Origin: Maniola hyperantus
Lineage: Eukaryota > Arthropoda > Insecta > Lepidoptera > Nymphalidae
Direction: 5' to 3'
Length of the DNA stretch: 64,000 nt
Assembly: GCF_902806685.2 (NCBI RefSeq)
Contig: NC_048539.1
Location: 7,886,501 to 7,950,500 of the forward strand
The notes under the pieces were generated by a model. It saw only the letters and a program-made list of their open reading frames with translations. It was not told the origin of the DNA and ran no database searches. Position 1 is the first letter of the stretch. Every line of letters starts with the position of its first letter. Below are positions 55,101-64,000 of the stretch, piece by piece. A program made the translations under genes and the position numbers.

Positions 55101-56648
55101 ATGGGCACTCATTGTAAGCACTCATCGTAATAGTGAATGGCATAGGTTATTTCAAATGTAGGTATTAAAAAAGTTGCTGTATTTACGTGAATATGTTCCG
55201 ATAGCATGAATACTTTTTTATCGCAGGCACATATTAAATTCTGTTTCATTTTCCATGAGTCTTCAGAAGTGCCACTTGGCGAAGCATAGTCACTATCTGT
55301 AAAGAAAATGTTGGAGTAGATTAATTAAGGGAAGTTTCCTAAGCGCGCTCCCCATGTAAACGTAGTTTAGCTCTCATTTGAATAGTAACCAATCAAACTA
55401 ATGAACTTTTGTATCTCTCTCTTAAGAACATAATTGTCTATTCTCTGCAAACCATACTAATATTATAAATGCGAAAGTGTGTCTGTCTGTCTGCTAGCTT
55501 TTCACGGCTCAACCGTCCAACCGATTTTGACGAAATTTGGCACAGAGATAGCTTACTTCCCGGGGAAGGACATAGGCTACTTTTTATCCCGGAAAATTGA
55601 TTATTTCTACAGGATATTTAATAACCTAAATCCACGCGGACGAAGTCGCGGGCATCAGCTAGTATATAATATTATTGTTTAACACAGTTACAAAATTCAA
55701 ATATTATATTATGAATGACTATTGTGATTATTATTTTAATAGGTATATTGTTATTTGCCTGAAATTTCCTCAGGAAATGTTGCTTGTATTCTGCTTGTCA
55801 CTTGTGCCTTCGCATTTATTGGACTGTAGTTGTTCGCCTTCTTCCTCAACTTGTAGTTTTCTATGTATTTTTTGAATGGCAGATATACTGACGTCTTGGC
55901 TTTCCCATTTTCAATAAATTTGCGGAAGCTTACCTTTTTCGGGCTACTTTGTCTACTGGGGGACCTTTAATTTATAAAAGTATGTGTTATACACTGTCTG
56001 CTAATTCAATGCATGCATGATGCATTCCTTAAAAGGGAGTTCCGAGGTTATGGGAATCTTTTACATTTTTTAAATTAACTATTTCCATTGAGAACTTAAC
56101 TTGGAAATCATGGAAGGGTTTTTACACCCTGATTGAATGGGTTCAATTGGCTCCAAATGACCCCTTTTCAAGGATTTCAATCGTTGTTTATGAAGATAAA
56201 TAGAAACATATCTTAATATATAAAAGGAAAAAGTGACTGACCGACTGACTGACTGATCCATCAACGCACAGCTCAAACTAATGGACGGATCGGGCTGAAA
56301 TTTGGCATGCAGATAGCTATTACGACGTAGGCATCCGCAAAGAAAGGATTTTTGAAAATTCAACCCCTAAGGGGGTGAAATGGGGGTTTGAAATTTATGT
56401 AGTCCACGTGGACGAAGTCGCGAGCATAAGCTAGTTAACTAATAAAATGAATAGCTTTTCATAGATCGTGTCTCAACTTCTTCACATGTGCAACCATAAA
56501 AATAAACCGACCATTGATTATAAAGTCGCATTGCAACGCCATGCCGGACTCAACACATAGATAATTTGAAGACAGGTACAGGGCTGTATGGTGACACTGG
56601 ACTCGGGGGGAATGACAACACAATATGTACTGCCACTTACAGAGCCAT
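49141..56648 (-). CDS. double-BRCT protein resembling the C-terminal BRCT pair of TopBP1, six exons
   Basis: Minus-strand exons 56648-56641, 55964-55759, 55296-55187, 54359-54153, 51061-50835 and 49366-49141 join in phase to 327 residues. Exon 1 supplies only ATGGCTCT. Intron 2 would use a GC donor (CAG|GCAAAT); all others are GT-AG. Residues about 1-80 are basic and Ser-rich. From about 95, FMLSEHIHDRDRLVAMV, NELGGVV, LATHFVS and ALATGKWLLHISFI form a BRCT domain (GG turn, Trp in helix 3). YEWVRHP, then PFEGKQIVLIM and YQYILVYLLKRG form a second. Order and spacing match TopBP1 BRCT7-8, which binds phosphoproteins in replication-stress signalling. The many N-terminal BRCTs of TopBP1 are absent. 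Alternative starts through GTGCGT near 56577 and a short exon 2 are less consistent. Confidence 0.7.
49482..49795. repeat. direct-inverted-direct duplication in intron 5 of the BRCT gene
   Basis: The block 49492-49618 (AAAACTGTAACAGGTCAAAT ... GTCTGTCTGTCT) recurs as 49671-49796. Between them, 49619-49665 is the reverse complement of 49482-49526. Confidence 0.85.
50255..50359 (+). mobile_element. Helitron-like 3' end
   Basis: AATCAAAGAGTTCCCGCGGG, then AATCCACGCGGACGAAGTCG and a terminal CAGCTAG. Confidence 0.6.
50486..50805 (+). mobile_element. full-length tRNA-headed SINE
   Basis: The head has A-box-like TGATAGCCTAGTGGTTAAGA and B-box GGTTCGATCCCGGG. The body is as in the other copies, with a GATGATGATG tail. 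AACGAAGAAC occurs on both sides and is a likely target duplication. Best copy of the family in this window. Confidence 0.85.
51086..51540. mobile_element. hAT-type MITE with 8-bp duplication, next to a BRCT-gene 3' splice site
   Basis: Ends CAGAGGTTCCCAATTTTAT and, reversed, CAGCGATTCAAAATTGG. The duplications TTTTATAG lie at 51078-51085 and 51541-51548. On the gene strand it ends 24 bases before exon 5 (51061). Confidence 0.85.
51229..51440 (+). mobile_element. SINE nested in the hAT MITE
   Basis: ATGGCGCAGTGCGTGCACTG, B-box-like GGTTCGATTTCCGGC, then GGCTTCGGCCGCGGCTTGTT: a second tRNA-headed SINE family. Confidence 0.55.
51981..52221 (+). repeat. 128-bp tandem duplication
   Basis: Units start at 51981 and 52109 with TGTTCGGGCTTTGGAAGTAT and share CGCGCATTGAAAACTAACA and AAACGTGCGTTCGTGTATTG. 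A degenerate earlier unit can be seen from about 51918. The remaining intron sequence (52222-53900) shows no supported feature except a C10-type run near 52551. Confidence 0.8.
53910..54125 (+). mobile_element. Helitron of the second family
   Basis: TCCATACTATTATAAATGCG, CTGT microsatellite, AGAAGTCGCGGCCATATCTAG. It ends 28 bases from exon 4 of the BRCT gene. Confidence 0.7.
54520..54579. repeat. perfect 28-bp hairpin with 4-base loop
   Basis: Arms 54520-54547 and 54552-54579 are exactly complementary. In intron 3 of the BRCT gene. Confidence 0.85.
54873..55021 (+). mobile_element. Lep1-like Helitron, 3'-truncated
   Basis: GTAAAAGGAGAAGGTGATCT, CACAGCTCAAATCACTGGAC, CATGCAGATAGCTATAATGA; it stops within the CCCCTAAGGGGGG block. 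Confidence 0.6.
55452..55662 (+). mobile_element. Helitron of the second family
   Basis: CCATACTAATATTATAAATG, GACATAGGCTACTTTTTATC, GCGGACGAAGTCGCGGGCAT, CAGCTAG. The 5' T is not preserved. Confidence 0.7.
56211..56434 (+). mobile_element. Lep1-like Helitron, complete
   Basis: TCTTAATATATAAAAGGAAA, CTGA microsatellite, AACCCCTAAGGGGGTGAAAT, GTCCACGTGGACGAAGTCGC, ending AAGCTAG. In intron 1 of the BRCT gene. Confidence 0.75.
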
Positions 56649-56779
56649 TACGCACCGTGTGACGTTGCCGTTCCGTGCGCACGAAGTCGCCGCAAATCCG
56701 TGCGCATAGGCTCGGCAACATCCATATTATCATAAATTACTGATTCTAACGGTCGCCGTCGGCTGAGTTGCCAGGCGAC

Positions 56780-57039
56780 TAGTCGACCTTGCGTAAATGT
56801 ATAATAATTTGCCAGACAAAATTCGTAACGTCAACGAAAATGAATTTAACAAAATATTAAATAACTTTTTATTAGAACAGTGCTACTATGCTATAAATGA
56901 TTTTCTAATCGACGAAAATAAAAATTATAAAAATATGGGTCTCCCTACTAAGGTCTACTGTTTCGACCTAATTGCGACACCTACACTGGGTATCCATAAT
57001 CCTACCTTGTACATAGTTTATGGAATTGCAATAAATTGA
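56780..57039 (+). pseudogene. LINE C-terminal remnant
   Basis: MYNNLPDKIRNVNENEFNKI, then LLEQCYYAINDFLIDE: the C-terminal pattern of CR1/Jockey-type LINEs. Followed by AT-rich DNA to 57457 with no gene. Confidence 0.65.
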
Positions 57040-57457
57040 AATTGAGACATACTAAAAAAATATAAAAAATACCGACGTAAATTAGAAAAAATGTGACACC
57101 AATCATTGTCCGTTAAAATCAGTAAAATAATTGTCGTAATTTCTCAGTCCCTGATTTCAAAAAATTCTTCGCTAATTTATGATTTTAATTTCATTGTATT
57201 AAAATAACTATATTATGATGTTAATAACATGAAACTTATTTTGTACAACAGAATACTTAATTAAAATAAACAAACCTTGCCATTTTCAAAGAATAGAAAT
57301 GAAATAGAAGACTCCCATTAAAGAAAATTGATATCCCATATTTAAAAAAAAGAAAATAAGTAAGTACAAACAATAAATAATTACTTAAGCAGTGTGTTAG
57401 TATTTTCTTGCAAAGCTCTGATGCAGGTCCCAGGCATGCCTAAATAGCATGTGCAAC

Positions 57458-59522
57458 TCACTCATTTCCCAATTTGGAGAAGAAATTTTTTAACGGACTA
57501 GATGTGGCAGTTGGTTTTTGCTCAACTTTTTGGCATTCAATTTCCTGATAAATGTCTTCAATCGACCAACCTATCTGCCGTCTTACCGCTTTTGGCTTTC
57601 TAGTTTTAACAATTATGGGAGCAAAATCAACACAATCAGTACCTGCATCACTAAAAGTTTCATCATGAGGTGTTCTCAAACTGTCATCATTACTTGATCT
57701 AAAAGTTTCATCATGACTTGTTCTAAAAGTTTCATTATGATCTTTTCTCAAAGATTCATCATTGCATGTTCTCCAAGTTTCATCACAACCTTTTCTCAAA
57801 GTTTCATCATTACATGTTCTCCAAGTTTCATCATAACCTTTTCTCAAAGTTTCATCATGACACGTTCTCCAAGTTTCATCATTTGCACTAAAGTGGAGTA
57901 CCTTTAAATGTTCTAAATATGAGAATTTATCAGTGAACATTTCGTGACATACCGGACAGACAAAATGGTGAAGTTTCACATTTGCAGTGCATTTATTAAG
58001 ATGTGTCACATAATTATCGTATTGGACATACATCTGATCACAAAGTACACAAGACACGTTAACATATTCTGGAATGTTTGGGATGGGTGATAAAGGTTTA
58101 GATGCTTTTGTGGGTGTAACATCTGTAGCAACGAGTGTTTCATTACTACTCGATCGTTGTAGGTCATTGTGCTCAATTGTGCAAGTGACATGGCAAGTGT
58201 GTGCACCGTAGTTACTATATGATTGGTTACAATATACACATTTGATTGAGTCAACATCACTGTCAGTCTCATCACTGACTTCAAAACAGGGACTCAGTGG
58301 GGCTCTGTCTCTCTGGCCATGGGCTGCTTTGACTAAGTTATCATCACTCTCTTCTTTTATATACTCAGTGTGCATGTGGAACTCCTGATTGTAAAAGTCA
58401 TTATAATTTTGTCTGTCATCAGGCTTGTCAATTTGTATATCTGTAATAGAAATACCAATAAAGATTTAATAACCTGCCTAGGAATATTATAGCATACCTA
58501 CATATTAGGCTATGATCACATTTTTTGGATACAATCATATGAAACAAAATGTTAAACCTATTTTTATTGCACACACAACAGAGAGGAATGAAATAAATTC
58601 CTTGAACCTTGTGAACTAAATCACAAGTCAGTTGATTTTGATTGACGGTGCCAGTGGAAGAGTGTGTGCTCTGTAGCATGTCTGAAATATTGCAGCATAC
58701 TAGTACTATTTAAATAGTTGATAGTATTTTTAGTTACAAGCAATTTGTGAATGAAAAATGGAGCATTACAAAGAGGAAGGATGGTTTGAAGGACAACTTA
58801 GTAAAACGTATATACTTATCCATTTAGACAGAAAAGCCTGAACGATATGAGCATAATATTAGTAGTAAACAACATGCTAAATCAAAGCAGATGTGAAGTA
58901 AGACATTATCATGAGTATGCTACAACTAAGCACGCTTTTTAATGAACTACTTAATATTGTCATGTGTACCAATTTGCACCTAAAAGCTAGCAAATGTTTA
59001 CCAAAGAGGCTATGATATAGAATATACTGTTTGGTAACATGGGTAGTCACTTACCAGGAAATTTTCGCAAAAGACCATCAATTCTTTCACACTGAAGTTT
59101 GAACAAATAAGCTGTACTTAGGTTTTCGATACAAGAAGTACATACTCGATCTGTTAGACCATCACCTTCGTAAATCTGAAATAAACTTACTTTTAAAAGG
59201 CTATAACTTAGTGACATAAAAGCAAATGAGGTGTTGCAACATGTATTATGAATGATGTTTAATGCTTTAGAATGGCTAGTAGATGTAAATAAGTCAAAGT
59301 CAAATGGTTTATTCAAAATAGGCAATAAATTACACTTTTTGATGGTCGGTTGTTGCATTTGTAAGATGATGATATAGTGATAATAGCAGTTAGTACCTTA
59401 ACATTCGTAAAAGACATAACCATTTCTGATAACTTAATTGAATCATCTTTTTCGAAAATTGAACAAAAATCTCCAATTTTTAAACAAAGTCTACACTTAT
59501 GAAAACGATTATTTACTTCCAT
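57458..59522 (-). CDS. ZAD/C2H2 zinc-finger protein with an eight-residue tandem repeat, three exons
   Basis: Minus-strand exons 59522-59397, 59175-59055 and 58440-57458 join in phase to 409 residues. Residues 10-13 (CRLC) and about 60-63 (CTSC) are the paired cysteines of a ZAD domain, the insect dimerisation module of nuclear zinc-finger proteins. Exon 3 has three finger-like motifs: KCVYCNQSYSNYGAHTCHVT (irregular), SCVLCDQMYVQYDNYVTHLN (C2HC) and FVCPVCHEMFTDKFSYLEHL (regular C2H2, closing His in KVLH). Next come about ten copies of an eight-residue unit of the form xDETxRxx, then a basic segment and a short acidic tail. With so few fingers, DNA binding is uncertain. LINE 3' debris reaches to within a few bases of the exon 1 donor. 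A frame at 58428-58679 is probably intronic. Confidence 0.82.
57653..57895 (-). repeat. 24-bp coding minisatellite in the ZAD gene
   Basis: About ten units of the type CATGATGAAACTTTTAGAAC encode variants of DETWRTC-H and DETLRKG-x in alternation, so the older unit may be 48 bp. Confidence 0.85.
59290..59392 (-). mobile_element. LINE 3'-end fragment beside the ZAD exon 1 donor
   Basis: AAGTCAAAGTCAAATGGTTT, ATTCAAAATAGGCAATAAAT, TTGTAAGATGATGATATAGT match the LINE tail at 8247-8360. The donor GT is at 59395-59396. Confidence 0.65.
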
Positions 59523-60524
59523 TACAGATCAATGCGTCTTAAAAAACGCATCAACAAACGAGAACCACCACAACAAAATTACAAAACTGAAAACTAGTTT
59601 GACAACATTTTTATTTTCAAAATGCAACGGCAAGTGGACAAGATCAAGCACACACCTAGAATATGCCTAGAATAATAGGGATTCCAACATCAATGAGCAC
59701 ATGAGCACACATCACACATCATATTATGTAAAAAGTACTCTGTGTCACACATCCAAGCACAGACCAATAACATAATCCAAGAAGCACACTGACACACACG
59801 TCATTCATTTCTTTAGTTTTTTTTTTACTGGTTTTACGGCTCTGGGTTCCAACTCTTTTGAGTCTAGACCAGTAATCTGTCACGTACTATATCGGAGACC
59901 CCTAATATGAACTCATATCCGAGATTTTTACCGCTGTCGACAGTGGTCGACTGTCTGTCGTTCTCGAACGTCAAAATGGAAAATCGGTAGATTGCAATCT
60001 AAAAATCGGTATATTCCTACCCGAAATCATGCTCTTTATCTAGCTTACATTATATCTATACCATACTCAACTAGAGTCTGGCTAAGGAAATGAAGTGAAT
60101 AACACAATTATTACCATTGTTTAGTAGTCAATATTTGTATTAACCGATCAACAATATTTGTATTAAACGTTTTTTATGTGAAAACAAGTAAATAACTCAT
60201 GAGAAATACAATTACGCCACGAATTCTCAAAGTTTGTTTTGCAACTTCTTGTATGTATTCTTGAAAAAAAACAGTTACACGATAAGGGAGAAAAATAGGT
60301 TAGCTGCGTCTCTGTTTATCACATTAGTAACTTTATCTGTGCTCTCTTTTTAGTGCGAATGAGAAAGCAAACGTTCCTGCATCTATCTTTATTACTCTAT
60401 CTACGGTACCTATATAGTGATCTGTGATATTAGAACATAGAACATGTATAAAGTTCTGACATCCAGGGCTATCCAGGGCCGTAAAATAAATTAAAAAAAA
60501 ACATGTAGATGTGACGATTTGTGA
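59523..60524. other. upstream region of the ZAD gene and repeat debris
   Basis: No gene seen. 60139-60410 is the inverted relative of 20780-21042. 59820-59870 carries the GGCTCTGGGTTCCAACTCTT word shared with 46850 and 5791. Confidence 0.55.
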
Positions 60525-61886
60525 CATAGATTATCTACTATATACTAGAGATAGATGTGCGACTCTAGATTTCTTTTTCAAAGTTACGCGTGTGCTCACA
60601 TCTAGAGGGCACTAAAAGCGCGCTAGGCGTGCGAGAGCGCGAAAATTTAAATGCTATTTAAATGTACTTTACTAGAATATTTTATATTTTTGAACATGTT
60701 TTAAAAAAATATCAATAATTCCATTAACGTTTGTTTAAAACATGTTTAAAAATATATATTACAAGACTGACTCTTTAAGATACTAAATTATAAAACACTA
60801 TAGAAATAAAAAGGTTTTAAGGTTTTGTAAAATATTTTATTTTCATAAATTCGTAACTAGGTACATAAAATACATACCCAAATTCAAGACCCACGAGATT
60901 GTGAAATAGGTAACGCTCAAATCCAAAATTTTTGGTTATTTACTTTTCATAACTTTCATATTACTACCACAACTGGTGTATTTCAACGATCTTCAAACTG
61001 GTGATTGCAAATTTGATAATTCGTAACTATATATTATTTCATTATCAGTCTTGCTTTCTAAATGTTGTCCTACTATCTCTTTTCATTGTTTAAATGGTTT
61101 CAAAGAGAGGAGTAGCCAGGTTTTGGAAAGCCATGCAAACATCTGAAAAAGTAATAACATAAAATATGCATTAGTCTATACTTACTTATTGTACTTAATT
61201 AGTTGATAGCTGATACCTATAATATAAAAATAACTTAGTCAATAAAGTTCAAAACAAATGTTGTAAGTACACTTAATTACAAAACAAAAAATTTACAGAA
61301 TTAGTAGTTAATAATCCATAGCAATATGATAAATGCAAAAGTGTGTCAACCTGTCTGTATGCTAGCTTTTTACAGTAAATTTGTGTAACCGTTTATGATG
61401 AAAGTTAGTACAGAGATAACTTGCATCGGTAAGGACATAGGCTTCTTTTGTCACGGAAAACTCAAACAGTTCCCATGGGATTCCCAAAAACCCTAAATCC
61501 ACATAGACAAAGTGGTGGTCATCATCTGTTTGGTACAGAGATAGCTTGCATCAGACGGTTGTAACTTGTAGGCCACATTTATCCCGGAAAATTGGACTTC
61601 TCACGGGATTTCTAAAATAGTTTTTTCGAGCGGACGAAATCGCAGGAACTATATACCTAATATCATGATAAAATACCTAATGTGCTAATGGTGCCTTAAT
61701 GTTGCATAGAGTTTGACTCATTGAAGTAATTTTGAGTTAGATTACGAGTAAGCTGATTTTATACTTACCGAATTAGTCACATCCAGACACACATCGAGAT
61801 CTCCGTGGCCTTTTTCTGCACAAATATATTCACAGAAAAATCATTTCACAAAGCAAAAACAAGTCCGTAATCCGTAGCCGTGGTCA
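60525..61886 (-). mobile_element. internally deleted THAP transposon (inverted relative to 6670-13616)
   Basis: On the minus strand it matches 6670 to about 7741 (5' leader, THAP exon 1, intron 1, most of exon 2) and then about 13108-13616 (3' end), skipping roughly 5.4 kb. THAP exon 1 is recognisable (CCACGGAGATCTCGATGTGT) but its start codon is changed to AGG. Exon 2 has lost its frame. It lacks the catalytic core. Confidence 0.85.
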
Positions 61887-62332
61887 GGGTCTTTTCACTC
61901 AGTACATTTTAGCCACAGTACAAAATCGCACAGGGTACATTGACTCAGACTTAGCTCGACAGATGGCACTAGTAGCAAGTTTTGTTGCCAACCACGCGCA
62001 ACAGGTGGCACTACTTGTAAATTTTGTGGCCGGTCAGCAGTGTGACCGTTTGTGGCAGATTTCTGCCATTTGGGCAGATTTGGCTCCTAAATTTTAACTC
62101 TGGCAGAAAAAGCTGACGATTTAACAAAGTGGTAGATTGTGGCAGATTTCAAGGAAATCCTTATTATTTTTCTAATCTATCGCCACACTCACACACACAC
62201 AGTTAAAGTATCAATTATTGTCGTGGCGCCTCCTGTTTATGCTTAGTTAGACTCGGCTTGCCGCCCGGGTTTGAGGGTTGAAACCAGAGACGTCACGAAG
62301 GCTAGTTTGTGAATGTTTGATTATGCACTCAC
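61887..62332. other. non-coding flank
   Basis: Repeated GGCAGATTT words (62035-62150) and a CACA microsatellite near 62190. No gene seen. Confidence 0.4.
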
Positions 62333-62463
62333 CCTTGCTCGATGCGCAGTCTGCTTGCGCGTGCGACACCAGGTTAATGCGCCGTCTCCGCGGCACTGAG
62401 GCGACGGGCGAGGAAGCGGCCTTCCTCCCCGTCGCATAGGACAGAATCCACTGCCTCGCACTC
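62333..62463 (-). other. coding-like segment next to the LTR, possible exon
   Basis: On the minus strand one frame reads SARQWILSYATGRKAASSPV and continues open with balanced codon use to AGCAAGG|GTGAGT at 62332, a good donor. A TACAG just before it could be an acceptor, but it coincides with the proposed LTR end. No family is recognised; it may belong to a repeat. Confidence 0.3.
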
Positions 62464-63364
62464 TGTAATACATATATGGGACGGGCAGATTTCGCCTAGA
62501 CGAAATCTGCCGGGGCTACTGTCTTCCTCGCCGCTAAGCGGGGAAGACCAGTGCTGACTAGCGCTAAATTAAAGGAGGAACGGTTCCATCATTAGCCCAG
62601 CCATTAGGATTATAATTGGGTCCAATTGACCTACCGCGTTTCGGTCAGGTAACTGGCTATTCGTGCCGGCTCAAAGTGCCACACCTTTGCTTGCTACTTA
62701 CGCCGAGAGTTAGCCGGGGTCGTCACTGACGTCGAGAGCTAGCTGGTCTCGTCATCTGTATCGAGAGTTAGCGGTTCGACGCTAAGGCCTGCCACCCGAG
62801 GGCCCCTACGACTCTCGATACTGACGGATTACTTTCTCCCAGCCAAGTCCTGCCAACAAGGGTCCCAATGGCTCCCGACGCTGACGATTTACTATTCCGA
62901 CTAAGGCCTGCCAATAAAGGGCCCTTACGACTCTCGACGTTGGCTACATGGAAACGTTCCTTATGCACACAATTAATAGCAATCAAATATAGTTACCTAC
63001 TTATAGTTAGCCACTTACGAGTAATAATACAGGATGCGAGGCACCGAACTGATGACGGTGGGCGTGCTGTGAGGCGAGGCTGCCGTGCTCGGATCCAGTC
63101 AGTTAACAAAATGGTGGGCGCCGTGGTTCGAGGCTTCGACCACAGACAGTCGGCGTCGCGTTTCAAGTGTAGACCATTAGACCCACAGAGTAAAGTCACA
63201 GACAACTTACCATAGTATTTTAAGCGTCCGGCTCTGGATTCCTCTCCTTCTAATCTCGTTTTGCTCGTTATTGTAATTAGATATTATAATTGGATGATTT
63301 AATTTTACGATGATTACTATTTATATTTTGTACAATTAACTATTTCGCGACGTTCGTCGCGACA
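62464..63364 (-). repeat. probable 3' LTR of a BEL/Pao element
   Basis: On the minus strand a GGGGAG purine tract (63370-63365) follows the pol stop, then TGTCGCGACGAACGTCGCGA begins the LTR. It could end ...TATTACA at 62464, giving TG...CA and 901 bp. The other LTR lies outside the window, so the end is unproven. Three degenerate copies of a unit with GGCCTGCCA and TACGACTCTCGA lie at 62785-62945 (plus-strand reading), and a GGCAGATTTCG/CGAAATCTGCC hairpin at 62487-62514. Confidence 0.5.
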
Positions 63365-63381
63365 CTCCCCAACAACGGAAG

Positions 63382-64000
63382 TTACAATAAGACGATAAGA
63401 TTCTGCGTCCATTCCTTAATCTTCTCGAGGGCCCTGACAGCCGCTTCTCTCTTGGGTCTTGGCTCCTCGGAAGAAAGGTCTACTTCGTTTTCGTTAGTAA
63501 TCTCCTCTGGCAGAAGTTGATCCTCTAACATCGTCTCATTATGGTCTTGTATGGTGTGATCATTTTCCTTTTCAGGTGCATCGATTTCACCACTACGTAT
63601 CTCACTGGTTTCTCCAGTGGTTTCTTCGTGCACTTCTCTTGTTATGCGTTCGGAAGGTATATAGTTGTAACTTGGTCTAGGTTTGTCAGCTAGAGCGTGA
63701 GCTTCTTGTTCGTCCATTTCCAGTGGATATAAGTGTGAAATGGATCTAATATATTCGCTATTATCTACTTTTACTTTCGCTGTTCTGCTAAATCCATCCT
63801 TCCCCTTCATAAGTTTTGTTATTTTCCCAACTCGCCAGCTTTCCCGATTGGGATGTTCCCCCTTTATCTGGACTATTTGTCCTTCTTGAGGTTCTAATTT
63901 CGAAGTGACTCTTGGATCCCTATGTGAATGCTGGTATCTTTCTCGAAGGCTGAGAAGGTAACGATTAGAAAACATTTCTCTAAATTCTTCCTGGATTTTA
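63382..64000 (-). CDS. BEL/Pao retrotransposon pol, C-terminal part
   Basis: A frame open from the window edge (63999) to the stop at 63382, about 205 residues, incomplete at its N-terminus. LRERYQHSHRD, GQIVQIKGEH, WRVGKITKLMKGKDGF and YIRSISHLYPLE match the domain after the integrase core in BEL/Pao pol (DUF5641 type), including the closing LYPLE. The last 110 residues are acidic and unlike the family core. The stop lies 12 bases from the purine tract and LTR, as expected. Confidence 0.8.
   Translation of the reverse strand, partial: KIQEEFREMFSNRYLLSLRERYQHSHRDPRVTSKLEPQEGQIVQIKGEHPNRESWRVGKITKLMKGKDGFSRTAKVKVDNSEYIRSISHLYPLEMDEQEAHALADKPRPSYNYIPSERITREVHEETTGETSEIRSGEIDAPEKENDHTIQDHNETMLEDQLLPEEITNENEVDLSSEEPRPKREAAVRALEKIKEWTQNLIVLL

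Noticed and set aside
55942..55964. Shorter exon 2 of the BRCT gene ending at AAG|GTAAGC
   Set aside because: The donor is strong, but it then needs an unusual acceptor and an upstream GTGCGT donor; the longer exon with a GC donor fits the normal acceptor and a clean ATG exon. Not fully excluded.
58428..58679. Possible extra exon of the ZAD gene (starting DMLQSTHSS)
   Set aside because: An acceptor exists, but no donor gives correct phase without using a poor site, while exon 2 joins exon 3 directly in phase.
1..64000. CRISPR arrays, bacterial operons or viral genes
   Set aside because: The direct repeats seen are microsatellites, minisatellites or transposons; gene structure is clearly eukaryotic.

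Overview
The window looks like a stretch of lepidopteran (moth or butterfly) nuclear genome. The genes are split by GT-AG introns. The intergenic DNA is AT-rich and packed with repeats typical of Lepidoptera: Lep1-type Helitrons (TC...CTAG), tRNA-headed SINEs with GATGAT tails, a Dong-like LINE sitting in a (TAA)n tract, and a BEL/Pao retrotransposon. All calls come from reading splice sites, codon phase and remembered family features; no search was run.

Layout. 1-3 kb: a small membrane-protein gene (+) and a two-exon serine-protease homologue lacking the catalytic His (-). 4.6-5.7 kb: a 5'-truncated Dong-like LINE. 6-6.5 kb: an hAT-type MITE with an 8-bp target duplication. 6.7-13.6 kb: a P-element/THAP9-like transposon with a five-exon transposase. 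13.8-20.2 kb: INTS14 (Integrator subunit 14), ten exons, 520 aa. 22.4-37.0 kb: TMTC4 (ER O-mannosyltransferase with TPRs), eleven exons, 708 aa, with a 5.47-kb LTR-flanked element in intron 5. 38.4-43.5 kb: an unrecognised 870-aa helical protein gene. 43.9-46.6 kb (-): a 150-aa protein with five CxxC pairs, ZAR1-like in part. 49.1-56.6 kb (-): a 327-aa protein with two BRCT domains resembling the C-terminal pair of TopBP1. 57.5-59.5 kb (-): a ZAD/C2H2 zinc-finger protein with an eight-residue tandem repeat. 60.5-61.9 kb (-): an internally deleted copy of the THAP transposon. 62.5-64 kb (-): the 3' end of a BEL/Pao element running off the window.

The host genes are unrelated in function (RNA processing, ER glycosylation, probable DNA-damage response, transcription), as expected for a eukaryotic neighbourhood rather than an operon. 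The unusual material is the mobile DNA: a nearly complete THAP transposase together with a deleted derivative and an antisense fragment of itself; a separate TIR family carrying a decayed THAP exon and a Helitron; an LTR-bounded element whose interior is a decayed non-LTR reverse transcriptase; and several insertions lying within a few bases of host splice sites.
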